Shown piece by piece: positions 1-5,643 of a DNA stretch of 6,024 bases. How positions within the stretch are numbered: position 1 is the first letter of the stretch; each line of letters begins with the position of its first letter. The notes below the pieces were generated by a model. That model saw only the letters and a list, made by a program, of their open reading frames with translations, ran no database searches and was not told the DNA's origin. Both the position numbers and the translations under genes were made by a program. The DNA is from an uncultured Bacilli bacterium (GTDB lineage: Bacteria > Bacillota_I > Bacilli_A > RF39 > UBA660): assembly GCA_934095805.1 (NCBI GenBank), contig CAKOKV010000061.1:1-6024 (forward strand), written 5' to 3'.

Positions 1-175
1 ATTCATTATCAATAGTCATTGAATACTTTAGTTCTCCAATATACATTTCTGCTGCCTTATAGTCGTTTGATGAAACAAAAAAACTCGAATATGACAAACC
101 TAAAAGAATACTTACTCCAATAAGTACAGATATTATAACTAGATATTTATGTAAAAAATTCATTGTCTTATTCAT
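1..175 (-). CDS. N-terminal part of a secreted or membrane-anchored protein, function unknown (3' end beyond window)
   Basis: An open frame runs from the ATG at 173-175 to the window edge, 58 codons without a stop. The protein begins MNKTMNFLHKY, followed by a hydrophobic segment at about residues 12-30 (LVIISVLIGVSILLGLSY), then a polar region, SSNDYKAAEMYIGELKYSMT. This is a signal peptide or signal anchor with a short basic N-terminus; no lipobox cysteine is visible. The weak GAG site 7 bases before the first ATG, and no site before the second ATG (161-163), favour the start at 175. A promoter and the upstream gene's terminator lie just before it, so the frame is well set up as a real gene. 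I do not recognise the family, and too little is visible to assign one. Confidence 0.65.
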   Translation of the reverse strand, partial: MNKTMNFLHKYLVIISVLIGVSILLGLSYSSFFVSSNDYKAAEMYIGELKYSMTIDNE

Positions 176-186
176 AATTATTCTCT

Positions 187-222
187 ATTATATAGTTTAG
201 CAGTTTTCACATTTTTTATCAA
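187..222 (-). promoter_or_regulatory. Promoter for the partial secreted/membrane protein gene
   Basis: The minus strand has TTGATA (217-222), a 17-base spacer and TAAACT (194-199); the -35 matches consensus at five of six bases, the -10 at four. A perfect TATAAT (187-192) lies just downstream but is 24 bases from that -35 and only 11 bases from the ATG. The first pair would give a leader of about 12 bases, the second a nearly leaderless mRNA. Which is used cannot be told from sequence. Confidence 0.45.
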
Positions 223-236
223 TTATTTTTTTTGCA

Positions 237-264
237 AATAAAAAGTAAGTGTTTTTCACTTACT
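237..264 (-). terminator. Rho-independent terminator of the Pro/Ala-rich protein gene
   Basis: An 8-bp perfect stem, AGTAAGTG (244-251) and CACTTACT (257-264), surrounds a 5-base loop. In the minus direction it follows the TAA stop (277-279) by 12 bases and is followed by TTTTATTTG, a U-rich tract. On the plus strand no T-run follows, so it is directional. Confidence 0.8.
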
Positions 265-276
265 AATTTATACATT

Positions 277-936
277 TTATTGTCCAACTGGTGCTTGTGG
301 AGCTTGTGGTGTTTCACTAGCTGGTGGCACTGGTACAGTTGGTGCTTCTGCAGCTGCTGGTGCAGGTACAGATGGTGTTTCACCTATACTTGGAGTTTCT
401 CCAATGCTTGGGGTTTCTCCGATTGCAGGTGCTGGACCCACTGATGGTGTTTCACCGATTGCTGGAGCCATTACTTCTGGTGCAGCAGTTTGTGGTTCTT
501 CAATTACCAATGTTGGTTGTTCGTTTGCAGGTGCTGCTGGTTCTACAGCTGGTGTATTAAATATACTTTCAACTGGAGCTTCAGCTGAAGCAGCTGGTTG
601 AACTGGTGTTTCCGTAACTGGTGTAACTGGAGCTACAGGTGTTGATGTGTTTATGTTAACATCATTTGCTGTTGCTTCTAATCCACTTAAACTTGGCTCT
701 TGTGGAGCAACTGCAGGTGCTGCTGTAACTGTTTCAGCTTGTGGTGCTGTATTAGCTGCTACAGCTGCTGGTACAGGTTGTGGTGGAACATTAGTTGCAG
801 GAACTACCTCAGCATTCTTTTGTTTTTTCTTTTTACCATCTACAATAAATCCTATTAAAGCAAATAATAATACTACAGCTACAATCATAAAGATTAAGTA
901 ATTATCTGCTAAAAAATTCAATACTTTGTCCATCAT
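277..936 (-). CDS. Single-pass membrane protein with long Pro/Ala-rich repeat tail, function unknown
   Basis: I do not recognise this 219-residue protein. Residues 1-11 are short and near neutral. Residues 12-32 are a strongly hydrophobic membrane segment (NYLIFMIVAVVLLFALIGF core), followed at once by DGKKKKQK. By the positive-inside rule the tail should be cytoplasmic (N-out, C-in), though this is a prediction only. Residues 41-219 are low-complexity, rich in Pro, Ala, Thr, Val and Glu, without cysteines and probably disordered. Residues 159-190 hold four GETPS(I/V) repeats, and similar TETP and SETP motifs occur at 108-111 and 207-210. The coding strand is higher in GC than its neighbours because of Ala and Pro codons. 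The start is MM (936 or 933). The AAGGAGG site at 950-956 is an unusually long 13 bases away. It has its own promoter and a terminator 12 bases after the TAA. Confidence 0.8.
   Translation of the reverse strand: MMDKVLNFLADNYLIFMIVAVVLLFALIGFIVDGKKKKQKNAEVVPATNVPPQPVPAAVAANTAPQAETVTAAPAVAPQEPSLSGLEATANDVNINTSTPVAPVTPVTETPVQPAASAEAPVESIFNTPAVEPAAPANEQPTLVIEEPQTAAPEVMAPAIGETPSVGPAPAIGETPSIGETPSIGETPSVPAPAAAEAPTVPVPPASETPQAPQAPVGQ
367..462 (-). repeat. Tandem GETPS(I/V) coding repeat
   Basis: Four copies of GETPS(I/V) are encoded here: two preceded by AI (AIGETPSV, AIGETPSI, separated by GPAP) and two direct 18-base units following on. The codons differ between copies: Thr is ACA, ACC, ACT, ACA and Ser is TCA, AGC, AGT, TCT. 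The repeat is therefore conserved as protein, not as near-identical DNA. Confidence 0.7.
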
Positions 937-956
937 ATAAATATCATGTCCTCCTT
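933..956 (-). promoter_or_regulatory. Unusual initiation region: strong SD, 4-codon mini-ORF, then the ATGATG start
   Basis: The minus strand reads AAGGAGG (950-956), AC, then ATG ATA TTT ATA TGA, whose TGA (933-935) overlaps the ATG of the main gene (934-936) as ATGA. The strong site is only 2 bases from the mini-ORF ATG (945-947) and 13 from the main ATG, so neither spacing is ideal. Either the main start is used with long spacing, or initiation passes through the mini-ORF or a non-standard start. Confidence 0.4.
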
Positions 957-969
957 ATTCTATAATATT

Positions 970-998
970 ATTTTAACATCTAATATTAAATATTTCAA
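970..998 (-). promoter_or_regulatory. Sigma-A-type promoter for the Pro/Ala-rich protein gene
   Basis: The minus strand has TTGAAA (993-998), a 17-base spacer and TAAAAT (970-975), with TG one base before the -10 (TGTTAAAAT). The -35 and -10 each match consensus at five of six bases, and spacing is optimal. The predicted start at about 963 gives a leader of roughly 27 bases that contains the AAGGAGG site. The promoter lies entirely between the yerB-like stop and the next gene. Confidence 0.65.
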
Positions 999-1011
999 TA
1001 TAATTTTTTAA

Positions 1012-2064
1012 TTAAGAAATATTTAATTTTTTGCCTTTAGGTTGAATATGTATCCATGTATTACCATCATTTACTTTTAGTTCGCTGCCGTCTTCTAATG
1101 TATAGATTGTTTTACTTGATCTATCCTTTTTGCTCCATTTTATTTTTATTGCTTCTCCGTTTGATATATAGTATCCTTCACCGCTACCAATGTTATATAA
1201 ATCTTGTCTTCCTTTTTTGTCAGATTGTATCGATGAATTCTCTACTTGATAAGTAATTATGTTTTTTACTGTATATTGTTTTTTAGTGATTAAATCGGTA
1301 TGTTCTTTTCCTCCCATGAACATTTTATAGTTCATATTTTCTTTATCATAAACATACTTTGTTGTCTGATAATCTGAATATACAATTTCTACTGTATCAG
1401 CTGTTTTTTTAGTTGAATCTTTGTATTCCATTTTTATTGGGCTATATTTTAATAATTGTGTATCTGTTGTGTTTCTATATCCTTTTGACTTTATTAGTTT
1501 ATTTATTCTATCCATTGATGTAAATGCTGTGTGTTCATATGCTCTATTAAGTGAAGTATCTCTATAAAATCCTTTTGCAGCATACATTCCATTTATATTG
1601 TTTATTTTTAAACTTTTTATATCACTTAATGCTTGTGGAGAGTGTCCGTAATGAACAAATATTGCATCATTTTCCATAACATAATCTAAGAAATAATGTC
1701 TTGCACTTCTTACTGAACCTATTTTATCTGTTGTTTGATCTTTAAATAATGCAATTATTCTTGTTATACCTCCCTCTGCGATAAGTTCATATGCTAGGTA
1801 TGCATCTTGAAGTCCAGCATGTGGATAAGCAGCATGATTATTATTTATTGATACTGCTACTGGTCTTGTTTTACTATCTTCATCTATTATTTTTACTTTT
1901 GGTTTTACTACATAAATATTTCCAATGTTTATGCCATTTTCCATTGTATATTCTAATACTTTTTCATATAAATTAAAGTAATTAAATATAAACACAGAAA
2001 TACCAGCAAAAACTATAAAAAATAATAAATGTCTCCATATTCTTTTTACTTTTCTCTTTTTCAT
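1012..2064 (-). CDS. DUF3048 / YerB-family membrane-anchored protein
   Basis: Member of the DUF3048 family, named for B. subtilis YerB; the biochemical function is not established. Residues 1-10 are basic (MKKRKVKRIW) and are followed by a hydrophobic segment at about 12-30. This suggests a signal anchor with the rest outside the membrane. There is no cysteine anywhere, so unlike a lipoprotein it cannot be lipid-anchored. The N-terminal DUF3048 domain covers about residues 66-190: RPVAVSINNNHAAYPHAGL, YELIAEGGITRIIALF, IGSVRSARHYFLDYV, FVHYGHSPQALSDIKSL, GFYRDTS. The C-terminal domain covers about 225-340, with GRQDLYNIGSGEGYYISNGE, AIKIKW and GNTWIHI. At 350 residues it is complete. GGAG lies 8 bases before the ATG. 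It follows the gat terminator and has its own extended -10 promoter. No clear terminator follows its stop. Confidence 0.88.
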   Translation of the reverse strand: MKKRKVKRIWRHLLFFIVFAGISVFIFNYFNLYEKVLEYTMENGINIGNIYVVKPKVKIIDEDSKTRPVAVSINNNHAAYPHAGLQDAYLAYELIAEGGITRIIALFKDQTTDKIGSVRSARHYFLDYVMENDAIFVHYGHSPQALSDIKSLKINNINGMYAAKGFYRDTSLNRAYEHTAFTSMDRINKLIKSKGYRNTTDTQLLKYSPIKMEYKDSTKKTADTVEIVYSDYQTTKYVYDKENMNYKMFMGGKEHTDLITKKQYTVKNIITYQVENSSIQSDKKGRQDLYNIGSGEGYYISNGEAIKIKWSKKDRSSKTIYTLEDGSELKVNDGNTWIHIQPKGKKLNIS

Positions 2065-2082
2065 ATATCATTCTCCATTTAA

Positions 2083-2091
2083 ATTATATCA
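2083..2091 (-). promoter_or_regulatory. Extended -10 promoter for the yerB-like gene
   Basis: The minus strand reads TGATATAAT, a consensus extended -10 element (TGnTATAAT). There is no good -35 hexamer at 16-18 bases, which extended -10 promoters do not require. The predicted transcription start at about 2076-2077 falls at the edge of the GGAG ribosome binding site (2073-2076), giving a leader of only about 12 bases before the ATG at 2064. It lies just after the gatB terminator, consistent with separate transcription. Confidence 0.55.
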
Positions 2092-2139
2092 CATATTCAA
2101 TCTTTAATAATATTTATTATAATTTTATGTAAAGTTTAT

Positions 2140-2171
2140 ATAAAAATACCTAATTCATTGAATTAGGTATT
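2140..2171 (-). terminator. Rho-independent terminator of the asnS-aspS-gatCAB operon
   Basis: A perfect 12-bp inverted repeat, AATACCTAATTC (2145-2156) and GAATTAGGTATT (2160-2171), encloses a 3-base loop. In the minus direction the stem begins 4 bases after the gatB stop and runs straight into TTTTATA, a U-tract. The stem has only three G-C pairs, in keeping with the AT-rich genome. It separates the translation operon from the downstream yerB-like gene. Confidence 0.8.
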
Positions 2172-2175
2172 ATAT

Positions 2176-3609
2176 TTATTTACTGATTTTTTCTAACATT
2201 TTAGATTTTGCTTCTACTGGATTTGCTTTTCCTTTTGATTTTTTCATAACTTGTCCAACTAAGTAATCTAACATATTAGTTCTACCATTATGATAATCTG
2301 TAATTGCCTTTTCATTTTCATTTATAACTTCATCTACTAGTGAATCAATAAATGAAGAATCTTCTATTACTTCCATATCATATTTTTTTACTATTTCTTT
2401 TGGAGTTAGTTTTTCTTCAAGCATTTTTGTAAATACTTTTTTAGCTTGGTCTGATGATATTTTTTTATCGTTAACTAGATTTACTAATTCTATTATCATA
2501 TTTGGTCTTATAAATATATTATCTATTGTTATTTCATCGCTCTTGTTTATTTCACCAAGTAATCTAGTTGTTATCCAGTTACAAGCTGATTTTGGATCAC
2601 AATTACCATTTACACATTCTTCAAAGTAATCAGATATTTTTTTATTTTTTACAAGTACACTAGCATCGTATTCTGAAAGAGAATATTCTTTCATATATTT
2701 CTCTTTTCTTTCATTTGCTAACATTGGTATTTGTGACTTAATTTCTTCAATTAATTCTTTTGTTATTTTATATCTTGGAATATTTGGCTCTCTAAAATAT
2801 TTATAATCAATTGCATCTGCTTTACTTCTCATATGAATTGTAGTACCGCTTTCATCATCCCATCTTCTTGTTTCTTGTACTACTTCATCATATCTACCAG
2901 CATCTTTTAGTTCTGATTGTCTTTTAATTTCATATTCTATTGTTTTTCTGATTGCATCGAAACTATTTACATTTTTAACTTCTACTTTAGTACCAAATTC
3001 AGTATCATCTTCGTTCATTATTGATACATTTACATCGGCTCTTATTTGTCCTTTTTTAGTATCACATTCTGAAATATCAGTGTATTCATAAATACTTTTA
3101 ATATGTTCTAAGAATGCTAATGCTTCATCTGCACTATAAAGACAAGGTTCTGTTACCAATTCTAGAAGTGGAACTCCTGCTCTATTATAGTCTATTGTTG
3201 AAGTATTGTAATAGTGATCAAGTGATGCTGCATCTTCTTCTAAATGTATATCATGAATTAATACTTCTTTTTTAGTACCTTTAACATCTATTATTATTTT
3301 TCCATCTACTCCAACTGGATTATAGAATTGAGTTAATTGATATCCTTTTGGAAGATCTGGATAATAATAATTTTTTCTATCAAATTCCATATATTCTGGT
3401 ATTTTACAATTTAATATTGATGACATCATTATAGCTTTTTTAACACATGTTTTATTAACAACTGGAAGTGTTCCTGGAAATGCCATATCTAGTGGTGCTA
3501 CATTTGAATTAGCAAGTTTACTGAAACTATTTCTTGAATTTGAAAATACTTTTGTATTTGATTTCATTTCACAGTGAAATTCAAGGCCTATTACTGCTTT
3601 ATATGACAT
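2176..3609 (-). CDS. gatB: Asp/Glu-tRNA(Asn/Gln) amidotransferase subunit B (kinase/transamidase)
   Basis: GatB binds the misacylated tRNA, activates the Glu or Asp side chain with ATP and transfers ammonia supplied by GatA. The 477 residues match the usual length. The start is VIGLEFHCEM, with Glu10 and His12 at the positions of the S. aureus metal-site residues. It is followed by FPGTLPVVNK, FDRKNYYYPDLPKGYQLTQF, HLEEDAASL (Glu124, Glu125), and the GatB signature DYNRAGVPLLELVTEP (residues 140-155). Then come QIRADVNVS, EFGTKVEVKNVNSF, QETRRWDDESGTT and DYKYFREPNIP. The C-terminal third is the helical YqeY-like tRNA-binding domain, ending LDYLVGQVMKKSKGKANP. All expected motifs are present. 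A strong GGAGGTGG site inside the end of gatA precedes the ATG, and gatA/gatB overlap as TAATG. The TAA stop is 4 bases before a terminator hairpin. Confidence 0.97.
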   Translation of the reverse strand: MSYKAVIGLEFHCEMKSNTKVFSNSRNSFSKLANSNVAPLDMAFPGTLPVVNKTCVKKAIMMSSILNCKIPEYMEFDRKNYYYPDLPKGYQLTQFYNPVGVDGKIIIDVKGTKKEVLIHDIHLEEDAASLDHYYNTSTIDYNRAGVPLLELVTEPCLYSADEALAFLEHIKSIYEYTDISECDTKKGQIRADVNVSIMNEDDTEFGTKVEVKNVNSFDAIRKTIEYEIKRQSELKDAGRYDEVVQETRRWDDESGTTIHMRSKADAIDYKYFREPNIPRYKITKELIEEIKSQIPMLANERKEKYMKEYSLSEYDASVLVKNKKISDYFEECVNGNCDPKSACNWITTRLLGEINKSDEITIDNIFIRPNMIIELVNLVNDKKISSDQAKKVFTKMLEEKLTPKEIVKKYDMEVIEDSSFIDSLVDEVINENEKAITDYHNGRTNMLDYLVGQVMKKSKGKANPVEAKSKMLEKISK

Positions 3610-5060
3610 TATTCCACCTCCTTTGCAATCATATTTTTATAATTCATATTACTTTCTAATGCATATGCTATGCTAAGCACATTTATATCATCTTTAACAG
3701 CACCTGTAATATTTACTCCAACTGGTAAATTATTTACAAAACCATTTGATATTGTTATTGATGGGAAACCACCAAAGTTACCTATTTGTAAATGATCTTC
3801 TAAGATATTATTTGAAGATGATAATTTATTTTTAGATTCTTCAATATATTTAGCAGGACCGCTACCTACTGGTAAAATAAGTCCATCATATTTACTAAAC
3901 ATTTCATTCATTTTATCTACTATTAGTCTTCTTACTCTTTTAGCATTCATAAAATATTTTTCTTGATTTTCTTTTTGAAGTACATAGGAACCGATTACAA
4001 ATCTTCTTTTTATAAGTGGACTAAATCCTTTTGTTCTATGATCTTTCATTATTTCAAATGGTGTTTGTCCCTCACCTCTTGGTCCGAAGCTTATTCCTGT
4101 TAGGTTAGACATATTGCTTGTTGCTTCTGCACAAGATATTACTACATAAACAGATGGAACTGCATCTAATAATTTTTTATCAATACTTTCTTCTTTTATT
4201 TCTATACCAAGATTTTTACATAATTCTAATGTTTTATTAAAGTTTTCTAAATGATTTTTTAATTCTTCACTTGGATTTTCATAATTATTAATATCTACTA
4301 TTTCTTTTATATAGAATAGTTTTTTACCTTTAACATCTTTATTTATATTTTTATAAAGGTTAATACTACTTGAATCCCAAGAAGTCATATCTTTTGGATC
4401 TATACCTTTCATTGCATCTACTGCGATTGCTGCATCTTCTACTGATCTTGATAGTACACCTACTGTATCAAGTGAGCAAGCAAATGGGAAAAGACCATAT
4501 CTTGAAATCATTCCATATGTTGGCTTATATCCAACAATTCCACAATATGCAGCTGGTTTACGAATTGAATCTCCTGTATCACTACCAAGAGCGAATGGAT
4601 AACATCCAGAGGCTACTGAGGCAGCACTTCCTGCTGAACTGCCGGCTGTCATTCTTCTATAATCCCAAGGATTGTGAACAATACCTGTATGTCCAGTTGT
4701 TCCAGTTCCTCCCATTCCAAGTTCATCTAAAACTGTTTTTGAAACAGGAACTGCTCCTTTATTTTTTAGATTTAAGACAGCTGTTGCATCAAAGAATGGA
4801 ACATAATCTTTTAATGTATTAGAACTTCCTGTTGATAAAATATCTTTTGTTGAGAAATTATCTTTTACACCAAATGGGATACCACTTACTAATTCATCTG
4901 TTATTTCACTTTCTTTAGCATCATCAATAATAGTCACAAATGCATTAGTTTTTTCTTGTATACTATGACATTTTTCTAATGATTCTTTTATTAATTCTTT
5001 TGAAGTGATTTTTTTATTTAATAATTCTTCGTGTAATTCTTTAATATTCTTAGTTATCAT
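3609..5060 (-). CDS. gatA: Asp/Glu-tRNA(Asn/Gln) amidotransferase subunit A (glutamine amidase)
   Basis: GatA is the glutaminase subunit of GatCAB. It hydrolyses glutamine and passes ammonia through a channel to GatB. At 483 residues it has normal family length and carries the amidase-signature catalytic triad: Lys66 in GIPFGVKDNF, the cis-Ser at Ser141 in AGSSAGSAA, and the nucleophile Ser165 in GSDTGDSIRKPAAYCG. Further matches are GYKPTYGMISRYGLFPFACS with SLDTVG (residues 178-201), KRRFVIGSYVL (351-361) and GLILPVGSGPA (393-403). Asp422 lies where the glutamine-binding Asp of S. aureus GatA is expected, by my alignment from memory. Odd point: residue 164, next to the nucleophile, is Asp instead of the Gly of the textbook TGGS motif. 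The ATG start overlaps the gatC stop as TAATG, with AAAGGTGG upstream. The stop TAA overlaps the gatB start in the same way. Confidence 0.96.
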   Translation of the reverse strand: MITKNIKELHEELLNKKITSKELIKESLEKCHSIQEKTNAFVTIIDDAKESEITDELVSGIPFGVKDNFSTKDILSTGSSNTLKDYVPFFDATAVLNLKNKGAVPVSKTVLDELGMGGTGTTGHTGIVHNPWDYRRMTAGSSAGSAASVASGCYPFALGSDTGDSIRKPAAYCGIVGYKPTYGMISRYGLFPFACSLDTVGVLSRSVEDAAIAVDAMKGIDPKDMTSWDSSSINLYKNINKDVKGKKLFYIKEIVDINNYENPSEELKNHLENFNKTLELCKNLGIEIKEESIDKKLLDAVPSVYVVISCAEATSNMSNLTGISFGPRGEGQTPFEIMKDHRTKGFSPLIKRRFVIGSYVLQKENQEKYFMNAKRVRRLIVDKMNEMFSKYDGLILPVGSGPAKYIEESKNKLSSSNNILEDHLQIGNFGGFPSITISNGFVNNLPVGVNITGAVKDDINVLSIAYALESNMNYKNMIAKEVE

Positions 5061-5359
5061 TATCCCACCACCTTTGGTACTTCTACTTCTCTGCCTTCAT
5101 ATTGATCACAATTCTTTAATAATTCTTCAATAGGAATCTCTTCACCTACTTCATCATCATTTCTTAAATCTTCAATTGTCATTTCAAATGGAAAGCTAAG
5201 TGGCTCAGTATTTTTGATGTTTGGTATTTCATTTATTAAATCCATATTTTTTTCTATTTCATCAAATTCTTCTTGTATATTTGTTCTTTCTTCTTCTGTT
5301 AAACCTATAAGTAATTTATCTGCATAATCATCTATCATTTCTTTTGTGAAATTACTCAT
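5060..5359 (-). CDS. gatC: Asp/Glu-tRNA(Asn/Gln) amidotransferase subunit C
   Basis: GatC is the small subunit of the cytoplasmic GatCAB complex. It wraps around GatA and GatB and holds them together during conversion of Glu-tRNA(Gln), or Asp-tRNA(Asn), to the amidated form. The protein shows the family layout: an N-terminal helical region (FTKEMIDDYADKLLIGLTEEE), a helix with LINEIPNIKNTEPLSFPFEM corresponding to the usual NVDTEGVEPT region, then LRNDDEVGEE (usual LREDE), and the typical ending EGREVEVPKVV. Length is 99 residues from the start chosen here, normal for the family. An ATG two codons upstream (5365) overlaps the aspS stop as ATGA, but the AAAGGAGG site leaves only 1-2 bases before it. 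The ATG at 5359 has about 7 bases and is preferred. The stop TAA shares its last A with the gatA start (TAATG), suggesting translational coupling. Confidence 0.92.
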   Translation of the reverse strand: MSNFTKEMIDDYADKLLIGLTEEERTNIQEEFDEIEKNMDLINEIPNIKNTEPLSFPFEMTIEDLRNDDEVGEEIPIEELLKNCDQYEGREVEVPKVVG

Positions 5360-5361
5360 TT

Positions 5362-5643
5362 TCATTCCTCCTTTATTTTAATACCTAACTCCTCTAATTG
5401 TTTTGGTTCAAGTACACTTGGACTTCCCATCATTAAATCTTGTCCACTTGTACTTACTGGAAATGCTTGTACTTCTCTTAAGTTTGATTCATCTTTTATA
5501 ATCATAAGTATTCTGTCAATTCCTAGTGCCATTCCTCCATGATCTCTTATATTCTGAACCCAACCACTAACTATTATTTCTTTTCCTACCATATCGTATT
5601 CTATATCACTAATCATTATAGTACGATATTTATTTATTTTCAC
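5362..5643 (-). CDS. aspS: Aspartyl-tRNA synthetase reduced to its two ends by an in-frame internal deletion; probable pseudogene
   Basis: The 93-residue ORF joins two parts of AspRS that are normally about 500 residues apart. Residues 1-37 match the N-terminal OB-fold, which binds the tRNA anticodon (VGKEIIVSGWVQNIRDHGG). From the shared HGG onward the sequence is the extreme C-terminus: motif 3 (GGMALGIDRILMII), then LREVQAFPVSTSGQDLM, PSVLEPKQLEELGIKI and the stop. Full AspRS is about 570-600 residues. Motifs 1 and 2 and nearly all of the catalytic domain are absent, so the product cannot be expected to charge tRNA(Asp). The start is GTG (5641-5643), with an AAAGGAG site 5 bases upstream that overlaps the asnS stop. 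The TGA stop at 5362-5364 sits against the start of gatC. Expression signals and frame are therefore intact, and the lesion lies at about 5530-5541. It may be a real deletion or an assembly error. Confidence 0.88.
   Translation of the reverse strand: MKINKYRTIMISDIEYDMVGKEIIVSGWVQNIRDHGGMALGIDRILMIIKDESNLREVQAFPVSTSGQDLMMGSPSVLEPKQLEELGIKIKEE
5366..5374 (-). promoter_or_regulatory. Shine-Dalgarno site that decides the gatC start
   Basis: The minus strand reads AAAGGAGGAATGAAAATG. The strong AAAGGAGG lies inside the last codons of the aspS remnant. It is too close to the first ATG (5365) and well spaced, about 7 bases, for the second ATG (5359). The second start is therefore favoured, giving a protein beginning MSNFTKE. 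Confidence 0.65.
5530..5541 (-). other. Deletion junction within aspS, at the HGG codons
   Basis: On the minus strand the junction reads CATGGAGGAATG (His-Gly-Gly-Met). Family knowledge: full-length AspRS carries RDHGG in its N-terminal OB-fold and, about 500 residues later, PPHGG(M/I)ALGxDR just before motif 3. The ORF passes directly from NIRDHGG to MALGIDR. The likely event is therefore a deletion between two short direct repeats encoding HGG, leaving one copy. The exact breakpoint within the repeat cannot be resolved without the ancestral sequence. Confidence 0.75.

Noticed and set aside
232..901. Several plus-strand open frames of 65-84 codons opposite the Pro/Ala-rich gene
   Set aside because: They arise because Ala/Pro codons on the minus strand read as stop-poor Cys/Trp/Gly/Leu runs on the plus strand. 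They overlap each other, lack good ribosome binding sites and give low-complexity peptides, while the minus frame has promoter, SD, membrane segment and terminator.
976..1011. Possible terminator after the yerB-like gene
   Set aside because: Only weak AT-only partial symmetry (AATATT runs) that coincides with the next gene's promoter; no stable stem followed by a U-tract.
1056..1976. Plus-strand open frames of 61 and 66 codons inside the yerB-like gene
   Set aside because: Leu/Tyr/Phe-rich shadow translations of the conserved DUF3048 coding strand.
2105..2119. TAATAA-TAT-TTATTA hairpin upstream of the yerB-like promoter
   Set aside because: Six A-T pairs only, expected often by chance at this base composition, and the clear gatB terminator lies beside it.
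4370..4822. 150-codon plus-strand open frame inside gatA
   Set aside because: It is antisense to a highly conserved gatA region, is Leu/His/Gln-rich as expected of a shadow frame, and has no promoter or SD.
5362..5364. Possible Mycoplasma-type code with TGA as Trp
   Set aside because: Reading through the TGA after the AspRS ending LGIKIKEE leads straight to another TGA within two codons and would run over the gatC start. Visible Trp codons in asnS and gatB are TGG. TGA is a stop here.
5362..5643. The 93-residue ORF as a new functional mini-synthetase
   Set aside because: It lacks motifs 1 and 2 and almost the whole catalytic domain, and the join falls exactly at a sequence shared by both ends of ordinary AspRS. 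Loss by deletion is the simpler explanation, though the ORF is still likely translated.
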